DNA of 64,000 nucleotides, from assembly GCA_907163375.1 (NCBI GenBank), contig CAJQUW010003434.1, forward strand, positions 124,001-188,000. The letters run 5' to 3'. Positions within the stretch are counted from its first letter, which is position 1. Each line of letters opens with the position of its first letter. Below are positions 1 to 10,244 of the stretch, piece after piece. The position numbers were made by a program, and so were the translations under genes. The stretch comes from Prostheceraeus crozeri. Its lineage: Eukaryota; Platyhelminthes; Polycladida; Euryleptidae. The notes under the pieces are model-generated. The model saw nothing but the letters and a program-made list of their open reading frames with translations, was not told where the DNA came from and did no database searches.

Positions 1-149
1 GTGTTTCAATTCGTGAGGATTATTCGATATCTCTGAGTCTTTGGGGGCGTTGACATAAATTTGCATCCTCTCCGTGTTATTCTCGGATATCAGTGTATAG
101 TTGGTGAATGGTCGCAACTTGAAGCAGCATTAGTTCGTTTGAAAATGTC

Positions 150-660
150 AATGTACCATTGCAAGACGAAGTTTCGAGAGTTACTCGTCATCTTCATCAA
201 CGGATAAATAAAGACGTGTCCTGTCCTGGATTACTTTTTCCGATAGAGCAGTTAAATCTAACACTTACACCGTCCAACGTCATGGCGTTACTTCGCCTTC
301 ATAATGAAAACTGCGATGAGACTCTTCATTCCAATAATTCAAGTTGCAGTATCGTCTACTTCACACATTTCTTGCATTATATCGCCTCGGCAGTATACTA
401 GATAATTGAAGCGAATCTCATGTAGAGTTCATCGCAAAGCAAGTGCTTGATTCTCTAAGCGGCATTTCAAGGAAGTGAAATATCTTGCTTGATGAAATTT
501 ACGTTAAGCCATCAGTCAGATGCCGTGGTGGTCATGTAATTGAATTTTCCGTCGATGAACCAACCAAGCCGCTGAAATTCAATCGATTATCGTGCCTTCC
601 AGTTGTGTTTCACATCAACGTACCATACATTATTCGAGAACTTGCATTTTCAGTTTTAAA
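150..660 (+). pseudogene. P-element/THAP9-like transposase remnant (catalytic start)
   Basis: Broken reading frames on the plus strand resemble the middle of P-element/THAP9-type transposases. The clearest stretch, about 486-590, reads LLDEIYVKPSVR, then GGHV and VDEPTKPLKF. This matches the conserved 'DEIYIKP' segment holding the first catalytic aspartate of the RNase H-like domain. A second open stretch at 159-401 lies upstream in the order expected for the family, but I cannot align it firmly. At least one stop separates the two. No THAP domain is visible here; one occurs in another copy at 9711. The piece runs into the foldback repeat beginning at 571. The family call rests on motif memory, not on a search. 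Confidence 0.5.
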
Positions 661-1847
661 ATGAGTTATGATAGATTTGCTATTTTTCATTAAGAAAACA
701 TGTTAGCATGACAATGAATCACGCACGAGGAGAACGAGTATTTTTAAACAAATCATCCCTCTTAATAGAATACTTACACAACATGAATCCTTCTGTCCAT
801 TCTTCTCCTCTTTGTGCCCTCTGCAAACCACAGCCACACAACACAAAGCATCTTTTCTCTTCCACACACAACGCTCACACCGTGGGACCTCTGGGCTTGC
901 CCCGTCAGGTGTGCGGAGCTCATCCGCCGCTGGGAGCGGGCAATTGGTCCGCCCGACACCTGACGGCCCACCACGAGTATTTTCTGAGTTTTCTTTTGAT
1001 ATATTGGTCATCAAAATCGGTGACCTATGAAAAATTAATGATATCGTGAAGTTATCACAAAATCATGACTCTTTTGACTGAAAATGTTATATTCTCAATT
1101 TTTCATAAAAATGTTCATGTTTGGTGTCTTCGGAATCCTTACGATTATGTAAGTTTTATTCAAATAAGTTCAATAGTTCTTTTTCAAGCCTCTTCAACAT
1201 TTTTTGTCATTAGCACTTAAGTACATAAACACCATGTAAAGTGAAAGAAGGTTCAAAACAAAACAATTAACAAATGTATGTCCTTGTTCCTCTCAGAATG
1301 ACTGCAGATTGTTTACCGTGTATGTTTGCGTAACATGTACTTAAGCGGTAATAATAAAAAATGCTGAAGAAGTTTGAAAAATAACTATTGAACTTATTTG
1401 AATAAAACTTACATATCCGAAGTCCTTACATCGCAAGGATTCTGAAGAAAATAAAGATTTTTTGAACATTTTTGAGGAAAAAGTGAGAATATAACAAAAC
1501 ATTTTCAGTCAAAAGAGTCATGATTTTGTGATAACTTCAAGATATCACTAATTTTTTTCTATTTCACCGATTTTGATGACCAATATATCAAAGAAAGCTC
1601 AGAAAATGCTCATTCTCCTCATGCCTGATTCGTTATCATACTTTATTATCGTACATGTTTTCTTATTGAAAATTTGCAATTTGTAAATTGAGTGATTTTC
1701 GTATTTTTAGCACTGCTCAGCAAATACAATAACGGATGCAAGTCTATCATAACTCTTTTTAAAGCTGAGAATGCAGGCTCTCGAATAATGTATGGCACGT
1801 TGATGTGCGACACAATTTGAAGACACGAGAATCCATTGAATTTCAGC
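571..1847. repeat. Foldback element with long inverted arms
   Basis: The sequence from 571 reads as an imperfect reverse complement of the sequence ending at 1847. Matching blocks include 571-582 with 1836-1847, the segment around 610-680 with 1740-1800, and 985-1212 with 1348-1610. The loop lies at about 1240-1325. The left arm is longer because a LINE fragment at 745-972 interrupts it. The arms carry P-like coding debris, so this is probably an inverted duplication derived from a P-type transposon. A related single arm occurs at 43245-43560. I did not find clear terminal repeats or a target duplication for the whole unit. Confidence 0.7.
745..972 (+). mobile_element. 5'-truncated LINE 3' end with target duplication
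   Basis: This 228-bp insert encodes a cysteine/histidine-rich tail (PLCALCKPQPHNTKHLF), typical of the C-terminal CCHC-like end of jockey/CR1-type LINE reverse transcriptases, followed by a GC-rich segment. It is flanked by an exact 11-bp direct repeat (acgagtatttt) at 734-744 and 973-983. The same site occurs uninterrupted at 43484-43494 in the related copy, so the insertion boundaries are well supported. No poly-A tail is obvious. A similar GC-rich LINE tail occurs at about 43925-44125. Confidence 0.75.
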
Positions 1848-1949
1848 GAAATTAAGGTGGTCCGTTTTTTGTTATCAGCTGTGTAGAACAGTGCTTATTT
1901 TTATGGTGCGATCTATATTCAAGAATATTTGATTAGTTACACGTCTTGT

Positions 1950-2110
1950 ACCGGTAATCCCTTTGACGGGAGAACAGCTACTGAGCTATCTCCTGCCAAC
2001 GATGAATGTTGTGGAAAAATCTGGTGGACATGTAGAAGTGATCATGCATGATAATCTATCTGTGAGCAGAAAATTACATACTCTGCTCTATTTAAGTTTC
2101 CTGCTGCTTG
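1950..2110 (+). pseudogene. P-element/THAP9-like transposase remnant (second fragment)
   Basis: The frame starting near 1950 reads IPLTGEQLLSYLLPTMNV, then SGGHVEVIMHDN. This resembles the P-element/THAP9 segment 'T.E.L...L...I..V...G..V..I..DN', which holds the second catalytic aspartate. It is in the same orientation as the remnant at 150-660 and in the expected order, so both probably derive from one element that later acquired the foldback structure. The open frame continues to 2172 without further recognisable motifs. Confidence 0.45.
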
Positions 2111-2150
2111 TGATTGAGATTTATCAAAGACATCGCGGATCGGTTCAATA

Positions 2151-2179
2151 CCACAGATCTAGAAAGGGATAGATGGACT
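2151..2179. repeat. Short inverted repeat shared with 10840-10867
   Basis: This stretch is the reverse complement of 10840-10867 over 28 bases. Weaker similarity continues outward: both sides share an aggcttcacg block after a small gap. It is probably a piece of the same dispersed repeat in opposite orientation, possibly an end of the P-like elements that lie beside both copies. Confidence 0.55.
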
Positions 2180-3072
2180 GCTTTCCGCGTTTCCCTATTT
2201 CAGCCGTGAAGCCTGAAAACTTCCCATCGCCGCCACGCCTGCTCCCGATATGTAGTTCTCATACGATGATGAAAGTCATCCCAGTAGCCATTTATAATAG
2301 AATATAATGCTTACTAATTTAAATTATTAGTTAAAGTAGTCCTAAGGAGGACTGATGGCGTTCTCCAATCCGCAAGTGTACAAAGGCAATGCTACTGTAA
2401 CCATTGGATTAATCAGTTCTTAAAAGAACTCAATGTAGCTTTCTCGTGGCAACGAATTAAAATTGATCAGCTTTGGCCCAATATCTGGTAAAAATGGAAA
2501 TCTTAAGACTTGTAATACTACTCATTCTTGCTGTTGATATACTAATACCATAGATTCCAAACACTGCCGTATACACGTTCAAAACAGACTTCTAATATAC
2601 TGTACCGACTACAGATGCTGATAGTGGAAATAGAATAAGACAATGGTCACCATAGGTTAAGGAAATTAAAAAATGGATATTATAAAACAACAGGAAACCG
2701 ATGAATAAAAATTGGAAAAGTGGAGGTAAAATATGGAAATACAACGATGCTACTACACTGATTACAAGTGAACTATATCTGACACTACACAAAGTGGATA
2801 AGTGGAAAGTGGATAATGGAGGTAAACAATAGAATTACAATGACACTCTACTACACCGAAAGCAATGAAACTATACACACTATACCTAAGACTACACATG
2901 GAAAATACTATTTCTTCACTTGAATTTGTTATCGCCAGTTTCTTCATCCGTCTATAGTACTTCATGTAATTCCACATTTCTTCATTTGAATTACAATACA
3001 TCGACCATTACTTCAGTTACCGATTAAGGGATATAAAACATAATACTGCAGTCCGTCAGTCATCAGCAGGTA

Positions 3073-3130
3073 CTCGTCTAGTTGTGTTTCGACCCCTAAC
3101 CTGAACACTCAAACCCAGACGAGCGGGGTC
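3073..3130. other. Predicted pseudoknot in Penelope 3' region
   Basis: Two interlocking helices can be drawn: ctcgtct at 3073-3079 with agacgag at 3117-3123, and gacccc at 3091-3096 with ggggtc at 3125-3130. On the element's sense (minus) strand the motifs GAAAC and CTGATGA lie just beyond. Penelope elements are known to carry hammerhead ribozymes in this region, but here the two core motifs come in an order that does not fit a standard hammerhead. An identical structure lies at 7424-7481 in the second copy. Confidence 0.35.
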
Positions 3131-3227
3131 CCACACATAGTGGCTGACAAAATACTGAATAGGTAATGATATGTCTTGAAAGATATGTCACAAAGATAAA
3201 TCAGATATCATTCAATTGTTGCGTTTC

Positions 3228-3366
3228 CCATATGTAAACAGATCCTGTCATTAAATTCATCACATCAATAAATACAGTATGCTTTTTGCGATCCTCACAT
3301 GTAAACAAATCCTGTTCATCAATCTTTGCCTTTTCGATTCCCACAAGTAAACAGATCCTGTTCATC
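3228..3366. repeat. Three spaced repeats in Penelope 3' region
   Basis: A motif of about 24 bp (consensus cacatgtaaacagatcctg) occurs three times, near 3230, 3296 and 3342, with 45 to 70 bp spacing. The same triplet recurs in the second Penelope copy near 7581-7717. It lies downstream of the coding frame on the element's sense strand. Function is unknown; such repeats are common in Penelope pseudo-LTRs. Confidence 0.6.
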
Positions 3367-3610
3367 CTCGAATCCCATAAAGATGTAATCGCTGTGTGAT
3401 AAATATGTAATCCGCCTTTACACAAACTTCGCCTCATACATCAAGACTTAACAATGGGAGCTCTCTCATCTCCCGTAAGACACGCTAAGCGCTCTGTATT
3501 CACTCTTCACTGCCCACCCCCATATGATGGCTACAAGTCATTGTTAGTCGTTTATTCACCTATGCAGCAAGGCATTAAGGAAAATGTGAGTCGTTTGTTG
3601 GTCGCGTGCC

Positions 3611-6400
3611 TCATTGAAATTCACAGAGTGAAGTGAATTGTCGAGCCGAGAAAAGACCATATTTGTGAAGCGATTCATTATGCCTTGTGAGAGCCTTTTC
3701 TGTGTAACTCATCAAGTCATGCTGAGAATAACCTCTAGATTTCATGATATTTAGTGTCTTGTTAGTTTTGTGTACAGCGTCTTGTAACTTCGAGCATATT
3801 CTACAATATCTGACTACCTGCGACGCGAAAACATGAAGGGTCATCTGTAATGGGATCATACTCTCTGGAAAAGTCAGTTGCACCACAGAGAAAGAGAAGT
3901 CATCTACCTTGTGATATACTGAAGTTCTCAACCTGTTCTGTGAGATTTGTATTTTCACATCAAGGTAAACTACCTCTTTATTGTTATCACCATTTCTCTC
4001 CGCCAACAAGTCAGGTGGATAAATTCTTTGAATCAACGAATTAAAGTGTTTATAATTGACAACACATATATCGTCTATGTATCTTGATGTAGGTGATAAC
4101 AAGCGTGCTAAATGATATTTCTTAGCTTTTATCAAATTTTGCATAAAAACATATTCGCAGTGTAAGAGGAATAGGTCAGCTAGGAGTGGACTAGAATTTC
4201 CTCCCATTGGAATGCCTTTAATCTGCCTGAAAACTAAATTACCGAATGTGACGTAGGTCTGTGATAATAGGAAATGTATGGCTTCTTTTAACTTCTGTTT
4301 ATCAAAACAGTGATAACCACTATATTTTTTCATTGAGCAAAAGGACTTATCATGTCCAATGCAAATAAATTTTCTATTTGAGGAATTAAACACCAAATCC
4401 ATAATAGCGAATATGTGATCTTCAATCAATTTTTGATCAAGATTCGTATATAAGGTTGAAAAATCGAAAACTTGCAATGAATGAACTTGTGTCGAATTTA
4501 ATCTATGTAGAAATTCTTGTGTGGACTTTATACTCCAGAAGCAATCGAAACCGCTGTTTCTCTTAATTGCCATACAATATCTCTGAAAATTGTCACGCAA
4601 AATACTTAAGGCTGAATTTACTTTGATGGAAAGCTTTTTCGATGTGCATTGTCGTGCTCCTGCTATGAATCTAAATTTGCATGGAGTTTTGTGAAATTTT
4701 GGAATCCAATATAATTTTGGTAATTTTCTGTCTTTTTCACAGACAGATAGTTTAAACTCGCTTTTCATAATTGTTGTGTGTTGCTCAATTACATTCTGCG
4801 CTAAAATTTGCTCTGGACCATAGGTATCATTACCCGATATGTTCGACGTGGAAATATCAATTCCCAACTCGGCTAAGAGAATTTTGAGATAAAACTTTTT
4901 GCAAATGAAGGCATAATTATTAGATGCTTTATCAACTGGCGTAATTATGACGTCATTCTGCAATTCTTTCAGATTTTTACCCATTTTGACATTAATCTTG
5001 TGTCGATTACTGTGTGCGCGAAATCTATTCGAGGATTTCTTGGCAAGATATATTCGATCTTTAATCAGTGTCATGATTCTTGATTTCCACGCTGAGAATA
5101 AAGTAGCCTCAAGCTTCTCTTTCTTACTTATTTTTGTAATATGCTCATCTAATGAATTACTAATTTGAGTTGTTGTGGCACTCCAACTAAGGCTTTTGGG
5201 GATTCTGTGTTTGGTACCAAAACTGAAGAGTTGACGTAAGTCTTCATCATCCACAATATCCAGATCACCCGTTATTACGTGACCATAATGTGGGTAAACA
5301 AAAGATTGCCTCTTGCTACATGAGCATGGATTGTTCATGATGTGCATCACATCCTGAAACTTTAGGTTATTCAAAAAACGCCCATAATTGCAAAACTTCA
5401 ATGCAGTGGGTTTATCTAATTTATAGAATATTTTCGGTGGATAACGTTCTTGAATTGTGCTTGGAATTAGCTTGCACACACTGTGATCGCAGAATATAGA
5501 CATGAGATTGAGTGAGTCTATTGTCTGAGATTCGAACGGGATGATAATGGTTGCTCGTTCTTTTACATTTTTGTTCTCCGAGTCTAGATTAAGTTTATTT
5601 TGAATATATGCTGTTAGTACAAATGTCATCATGTTTGCCTCATCCCTTGTCTTGCCTAGAATGGCTCTTAGCATAGTTTTAGGGAGAGATTTTAGATGAT
5701 GATAAAACCTTGACATCCTACGCGTCTCAAAAGAATCTTGTAATTCTTGATAGGTATTGTCAAGTTCCATAATACCTGAGCTTTTTCTACCCGATTTTCT
5801 TATTCCATGACTCCTTTTTCGTCTGCTAATCGGATAACTAAAAAATTGATCATTGGATATGGACTGCTGAGATACACATCCACCTCCCAAAACTCTATCA
5901 TTCAAACCCAAGGGGTATAAGGTATTGAGCATCTTGATATGCATGTCTTCCTTGCGGTTGAGCTCTCTGTTTATCTCTTCCGGTGATATGTATATATTGT
6001 CATCAACATGATCAATAATTTGCAATTCAACATCAGTCCAAGAATGATGATCTTGCTTAAAGTGATTGCTAAGATATGTGTTTAAGTGACCTTTTAATAC
6101 TGAATGACGATGACCATTTAATCTACAATGTAGCGGTTGCTTTGTCTGTCCTACATATTGCATTCCACATCTGCTACATGATATAAGATAAATAACATTT
6201 CTACTTTTACAAGTAAAAACACCTGGCTGATCAAAGATAAACCGGTTGCCTGTACTGAAACTTTCGTAGCAATTTTCGGTATTCAAAGATTTACAGCAAA
6301 GACATCTATTGCTACCACAAAATCTAATGTTTTCCAAAGTAGAGGGCGCTATCCACTCCTTCGCATTAACGCTGAACACTTTTCGTACCATATAAACCAT
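3611..6400 (-). CDS. Penelope-like GIY-YIG endonuclease/reverse transcriptase
   Basis: The frame is 929 codons with no interruption and starts at an ATG ending at 6400. Residues about 28-36 hold a cysteine-rich cluster (FCGSNRCLCC). Residues 69-86 hold the GIY-YIG signature (VIYLIS, then QYVGQT), with further nuclease residues over the next 80 positions. The reverse transcriptase occupies the C-terminal half: the Penelope DKG-type motif (VDKASNNYAF) near 490, FDFSTLYTNL near 645, GIPMGGNSSP near 730 and the catalytic YIDD at about 774-777. By family knowledge the enzyme nicks chromosomal DNA and primes reverse transcription of its own RNA. The N-terminal nuclease position marks the permuted clade. 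All key motifs are present, so the protein could be active. Confidence 0.88.
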   Translation of the reverse strand: MVYMVRKVFSVNAKEWIAPSTLENIRFCGSNRCLCCKSLNTENCYESFSTGNRFIFDQPGVFTCKSRNVIYLISCSRCGMQYVGQTKQPLHCRLNGHRHSVLKGHLNTYLSNHFKQDHHSWTDVELQIIDHVDDNIYISPEEINRELNRKEDMHIKMLNTLYPLGLNDRVLGGGCVSQQSISNDQFFSYPISRRKRSHGIRKSGRKSSGIMELDNTYQELQDSFETRRMSRFYHHLKSLPKTMLRAILGKTRDEANMMTFVLTAYIQNKLNLDSENKNVKERATIIIPFESQTIDSLNLMSIFCDHSVCKLIPSTIQERYPPKIFYKLDKPTALKFCNYGRFLNNLKFQDVMHIMNNPCSCSKRQSFVYPHYGHVITGDLDIVDDEDLRQLFSFGTKHRIPKSLSWSATTTQISNSLDEHITKISKKEKLEATLFSAWKSRIMTLIKDRIYLAKKSSNRFRAHSNRHKINVKMGKNLKELQNDVIITPVDKASNNYAFICKKFYLKILLAELGIDISTSNISGNDTYGPEQILAQNVIEQHTTIMKSEFKLSVCEKDRKLPKLYWIPKFHKTPCKFRFIAGARQCTSKKLSIKVNSALSILRDNFQRYCMAIKRNSGFDCFWSIKSTQEFLHRLNSTQVHSLQVFDFSTLYTNLDQKLIEDHIFAIMDLVFNSSNRKFICIGHDKSFCSMKKYSGYHCFDKQKLKEAIHFLLSQTYVTFGNLVFRQIKGIPMGGNSSPLLADLFLLHCEYVFMQNLIKAKKYHLARLLSPTSRYIDDICVVNYKHFNSLIQRIYPPDLLAERNGDNNKEVVYLDVKIQISQNRLRTSVYHKVDDFSFSVVQLTFPESMIPLQMTLHVFASQVVRYCRICSKLQDAVHKTNKTLNIMKSRGYSQHDLMSYTEKALTRHNESLHKYGLFSARQFTSLCEFQ

Positions 6401-6602
6401 GAGAAAATTTGCCAGAGCCTCGAAAAGAGCGAGGAATTTGCCGAGGTTGGACTTTCAAATTCCTGCTATCTATTGGCATTTGCGCCTAAGTGACTATGTA
6501 TGATAATTATTAAGATGTGGGACAAATTAGGCATTTCGCCAGCTAGCAGAGGTCCAGTAGCGGGGTCGTGAAACCACCTGCATCTGAAGACATACTATCC
6601 AA

Positions 6603-9374
6603 GTAATTCTCATACGATGATGAAAGTCATCCCAGTAGCCATTTATAATAGAATATAATGCTTACTAATTTAAATTATTAGTTAAAGTAGTCCTAAGGAG
6701 GACTGATGGCGTTCTCCAATCCGCAAGTGTACAAAGGCAATGCTACTGTAACCATTGGATTAATCAGTTCTTAAAAGAACTCAATGTAGCTTTCTCGTGG
6801 CAACGAATTAAAATTGATCAGCTTTGGCCCAATATCTGGTAAAAATGGAAATCTTAAGACTTGTAATACTACTCATTCTTGCTGTTGATATACTAATACC
6901 ATAGATTCCAAACACTGCCGTATACACGTTCAAAACAGACTTCTAATATACTGTACCGACTACAGATGCTGATAGTGGAAATAGAATAAGACAATGGTCA
7001 CCATAGGTTAAGGAAATTAAAAAATGGATATTATAAAACAACAGGAAACCGATGAATAAAAATTGGAAAAGTGGAGGTAAAATATGGAAATACAACGATG
7101 CTACTACACTGATTACAAGTGAACTATATCTGACACTACACAAAGTGGATAAGTGGAAAGTGGATAATGGAGGTAAACAATAGAATTACAATGACACTCT
7201 ACTACACCGAAAGCAATGAAACTATACACACTATACCTAAGACTACACATGGAAAATACTATTTCTTCACTTGAATTTGTTATCGCCAGTTTCTTCATCC
7301 GTCTATAGTACTTCATGTAATTCCACATTTCTTCATTTGAATTACAATACATCGACCATTACTTCAGTTACCGATTAAGGGATATAAAACATAATACTGC
7401 AGTCCGTCAGTCATCAGCAGGTACTCGTCTAGTTGTGTTTCGACCCCTAACCTGAACACTCAAACCCAGACGAGCGGGGTCCCACACATAGTGGCTGACA
7501 AAATACTGAATAGGTAATGATATGTCTTGAAAGATATGTCACAAAGATAAATCAGATATCATTCAATTGTTGCGTTTCCCATATGTAAACAGATCCTGTC
7601 ATTAAATTCATCACATCAATAAATACAGTATGCTTTTTGCGATCCTCACATGTAAACAAATCCTGTTCATCAATCTTTGCCTTTTCGATTCCCACAAGTA
7701 AACAGATCCTGTTCATCCTCGAATCCCATAAAGATGTAATCGCTGTGTGATAAATATGTAATCCGCCTTTACACAAACTTCGCCTCATACATCAAGACTT
7801 AACAATGGGAGCTCTCTCATCTCCCGTAAGACACGCTAAGCGCTCTGTATTCACTCTTCACTGCCCACCCCCATATGATGGCTACAAGTCATTGTTAGTC
7901 GTTTATTCACCTATGCAGCAAGGCATTAAGGAAAATGTGAGTCGTTTGTTGGTCGCGTGCCTCATTGAAATTCACAGAGTGAAGTGAATTGTCGAGCCGA
8001 GAAAAGACCATATTTGTGAAGCGATTCATTATGCCTTGTGAGAGCCTTTTCTGTGTAACTCATCAAGTCATGCTGAGAATAACCTCTAGATTTCATGATA
8101 TTTAGTGTCTTGTTAGTTTTGTGTACAGCGTCTTGTAACTTCGAGCATATTCTACAATATCTGACTACCTGCGACGCGAAAACATGAAGGGTCATCTGTA
8201 ATGGGATCATACTCTCTGGAAAAGTCAGTTGCACCACAGAGAAAGAGAAGTCATCTACCTTGTGATATACTGAAGTTCTCAACCTGTTCTGTGAGATTTG
8301 TATTTTCACATCAAGGTAAACTACCTCTTTATTGTTATCACCATTTCTCTCCGCCAACAAGTCAGGTGGATAAATTCTTTGAATCAACGAATTAAAGTGT
8401 TTATAATTGACAACACATATATCGTCTATGTATCTTGATGTAGGTGATAACAAGCGTGCTAAATGATATTTCTTAGCTTTTATCAAATTTTGCATAAAAA
8501 CATATTCGCAGTGTAAGAGGAATAGGTCAGCTAGGAGTGGACTAGAATTTCCTCCCATTGGAATGCCTTTAATCTGCCTGAAAACTAAATTACCGAATGT
8601 GACGTAGGTCTGTGATAATAGGAAATGTATGGCTTCTTTTAACTTCTGTTTATCAAAACAGTGATAACCACTATATTTTTTCATTGAGCAAAAGGACTTA
8701 TCATGTCCAATGCAAATAAATTTTCTATTTGAGGAATTAAACACCAAATCCATAATAGCGAATATGTGATCTTCAATCAATTTTTGATCAAGATTCGTAT
8801 ATAAGGTTGAAAAATCGAAAACTTGCAATGAATGAACTTGTGTCGAATTTAATCTATGTAGAAATTCTTGTGTGGACTTTATACTCCAGAAGCAATCGAA
8901 ACCGCTGTTTCTCTTAATTGCCATACAATATCTCTGAAAATTGTCACGCAAAATACTTAAGGCTGAATTTACTTTGATGGAAAGCTTTTTCGATGTGCAT
9001 TGTCGTGCTCCTGCTATGAATCTAAATTTGCATGGAGTTTTGTGAAATTTTGGAATCCAATATAATTTTGGTAATTTTCTGTCTTTTTCACAGACAGATA
9101 GTTTAAACTCGCTTTTCATAATTGTTGTGTGTTGCTCAATTACATTCTGCGCTAAAATTTGCTCTGGACCATAGGTATCATTACCCGATATGTTCGACGT
9201 GGAAATATCAATTCCCAACTCGGCTAAGAGAATTTTGAGATAAAACTTTTTGCAAATGAAGGCATAATTATTAGATGCTTTATCAACTGGCGTAATTATG
9301 ACGTCATTCTGCAATTCTTTCAGATTTTTACCCATTTTGACATTAATCTTGTGTCGATTACTGTGTGCGCGAAA
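6603..9374 (-). mobile_element. 5'-truncated Penelope-like copy, tandem partner
   Basis: This copy matches 2252-5023 base for base wherever I compared them, then stops inside the coding region at 9374. Its reading frame (9392-7962) has 476 codons and keeps the whole reverse transcriptase from just before the DKG-type motif, but lacks the GIY-YIG domain and cysteine cluster. On the minus strand it lies upstream of the full copy, the usual arrangement in which a truncated leading copy supplies promoter sequence. The flank starts with a short duplication of gcgaaacgct at 9369-9388, probably made at insertion. Confidence 0.85.
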
Positions 9375-9375
9375 C

Positions 9376-9575
9376 GCTGCGAAACGCTGCAATTGATACC
9401 TGTGGTGTTGTTTTCAATTGATGATGATTTATTTGATAAGGGTGACAAAATTTGTGTACTTAACGAAGCTGGGATGAGTGTCATAACACAGTGTGGCGAT
9501 GTCGCAATACTTCAACAAGATAAAATTGAATTTGACATGCATTCTACCGACGCTAAATGGCGATTTTATCATTAA
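9376..9575 (+). other. Unassigned open fragment
   Basis: About 60 codons in one frame (PVVLFSIDDDLFDKGDKICV onward) end at a stop at 9575. The acidic, globular composition looks coding. The upstream part is cut off by the Penelope insertion and nothing at 2100-2251 continues it clearly. I do not recognise the family. It may be the 3' end of a transposon-borne gene next to the THAP gene. Confidence 0.3.
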
Positions 9576-9710
9576 ATAAAATCCTCACGCCCTAGGCAAT
9601 TGCTATCAATTCTCCTACTCTTAACCCGAAACATGTGTTCAAAAGGCATAAGAAAGATAAAATTTTCGAACAGGTTTGCAAAACTTTACAGAAATTTCAT
9701 TTCTTGAGAA

Positions 9711-10244
9711 ATGGTTACCTCGTGTTGTGTTCCGCGATGCCACAACCGTGCTTCGAAAAACTCTAACATTTCTTTTCACGCCTTTCCGTTCTCAAACCCC
9801 GATTTGTTGAAGAAGTGGCTTCATAACATTCGACGTAAGAACTTTACTCCCTCTAAGAATTCATCACGCGTATGCAGTGTTCATTTCACCGATGATGACT
9901 ATAAAAAGGGCGTAAGTGTTATTCATGCAAAGGGACAGTATGGAACTCGCCCCAGAACTCGAAGGAAGCTGAAGGATAACGCAGTGCCTACTGTTTTTGA
10001 AGCGTTCCCCCTTTATCTGCAAACACCTTCCAAAAAGCGTCGATCCCCAAAGCAGCGCAATCTTTTTGAGCAGTCTTTTGATGCAACTTCTGCCGAGTCT
10101 CAGTCACCAGAGGGCCATCATCGGAACCCATGGATGTGGATCAAGACTCAGATATCCGCGCAATTCCAAAACGCATGGATCAGGCTACTCAAGTTGGTCG
10201 GTAAGCAAGATAATCAGTCGATTAGCGGACCACAATGTATATAA
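9711..10244 (+). CDS. THAP-domain protein, N-terminal part of a P-like transposase
   Basis: The frame of 177 codons begins MVTSCCVPRCHNRASK and shows a full THAP zinc-binding domain. The C2CH ligands lie in CVPRC and in RVCSVHF, with the invariant tryptophan in KKWLHN. The AVPTVF box that closes THAP domains follows near residue 93. THAP domains bind DNA in a sequence-specific way and form the N-terminus of P-element transposases and related host proteins. After residue about 120 the sequence becomes low in complexity and the frame ends. Transposase C-terminal debris follows at 10944-11672 on the same strand, so I read this as the front of a decayed P-like transposon lacking its catalytic middle. 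A domesticated THAP gene is the less likely alternative. Confidence 0.75.
   Translation: MVTSCCVPRCHNRASKNSNISFHAFPFSNPDLLKKWLHNIRRKNFTPSKNSSRVCSVHFTDDDYKKGVSVIHAKGQYGTRPRTRRKLKDNAVPTVFEAFPLYLQTPSKKRRSPKQRNLFEQSFDATSAESQSPEGHHRNPWMWIKTQISAQFQNAWIRLLKLVGKQDNQSISGPQCI

Larger units (their letters stand above)
2252..6602 (-). mobile_element. Full-length Penelope-like element, permuted (Naiad/Chlamys-like)
   Basis: A 4351-bp unit on the minus strand contains one long reading frame (6400-3611) and about 1.36 kb of 3' non-coding sequence. The sequence from 2252 recurs from 6603 with an offset of 4351, which fixes the unit length and shows a head-to-tail tandem. Penelope-like elements often insert this way, with the 3' part of the upstream partial copy acting as a 5' flanking pseudo-LTR. 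The domain order, GIY-YIG nuclease before reverse transcriptase, is the permuted arrangement described for Naiad/Chlamys elements, not the classical Penelope order. The intact frame and the apparent identity of the copies suggest a recent insertion. Confidence 0.85.

Noticed and set aside
3061-3131. A standard hammerhead ribozyme in the Penelope 3' region
   Set aside because: CTGATGA and GAAAC are both present on the sense strand, but in the wrong order and without a matching stem II, so I list only a pseudoknot.
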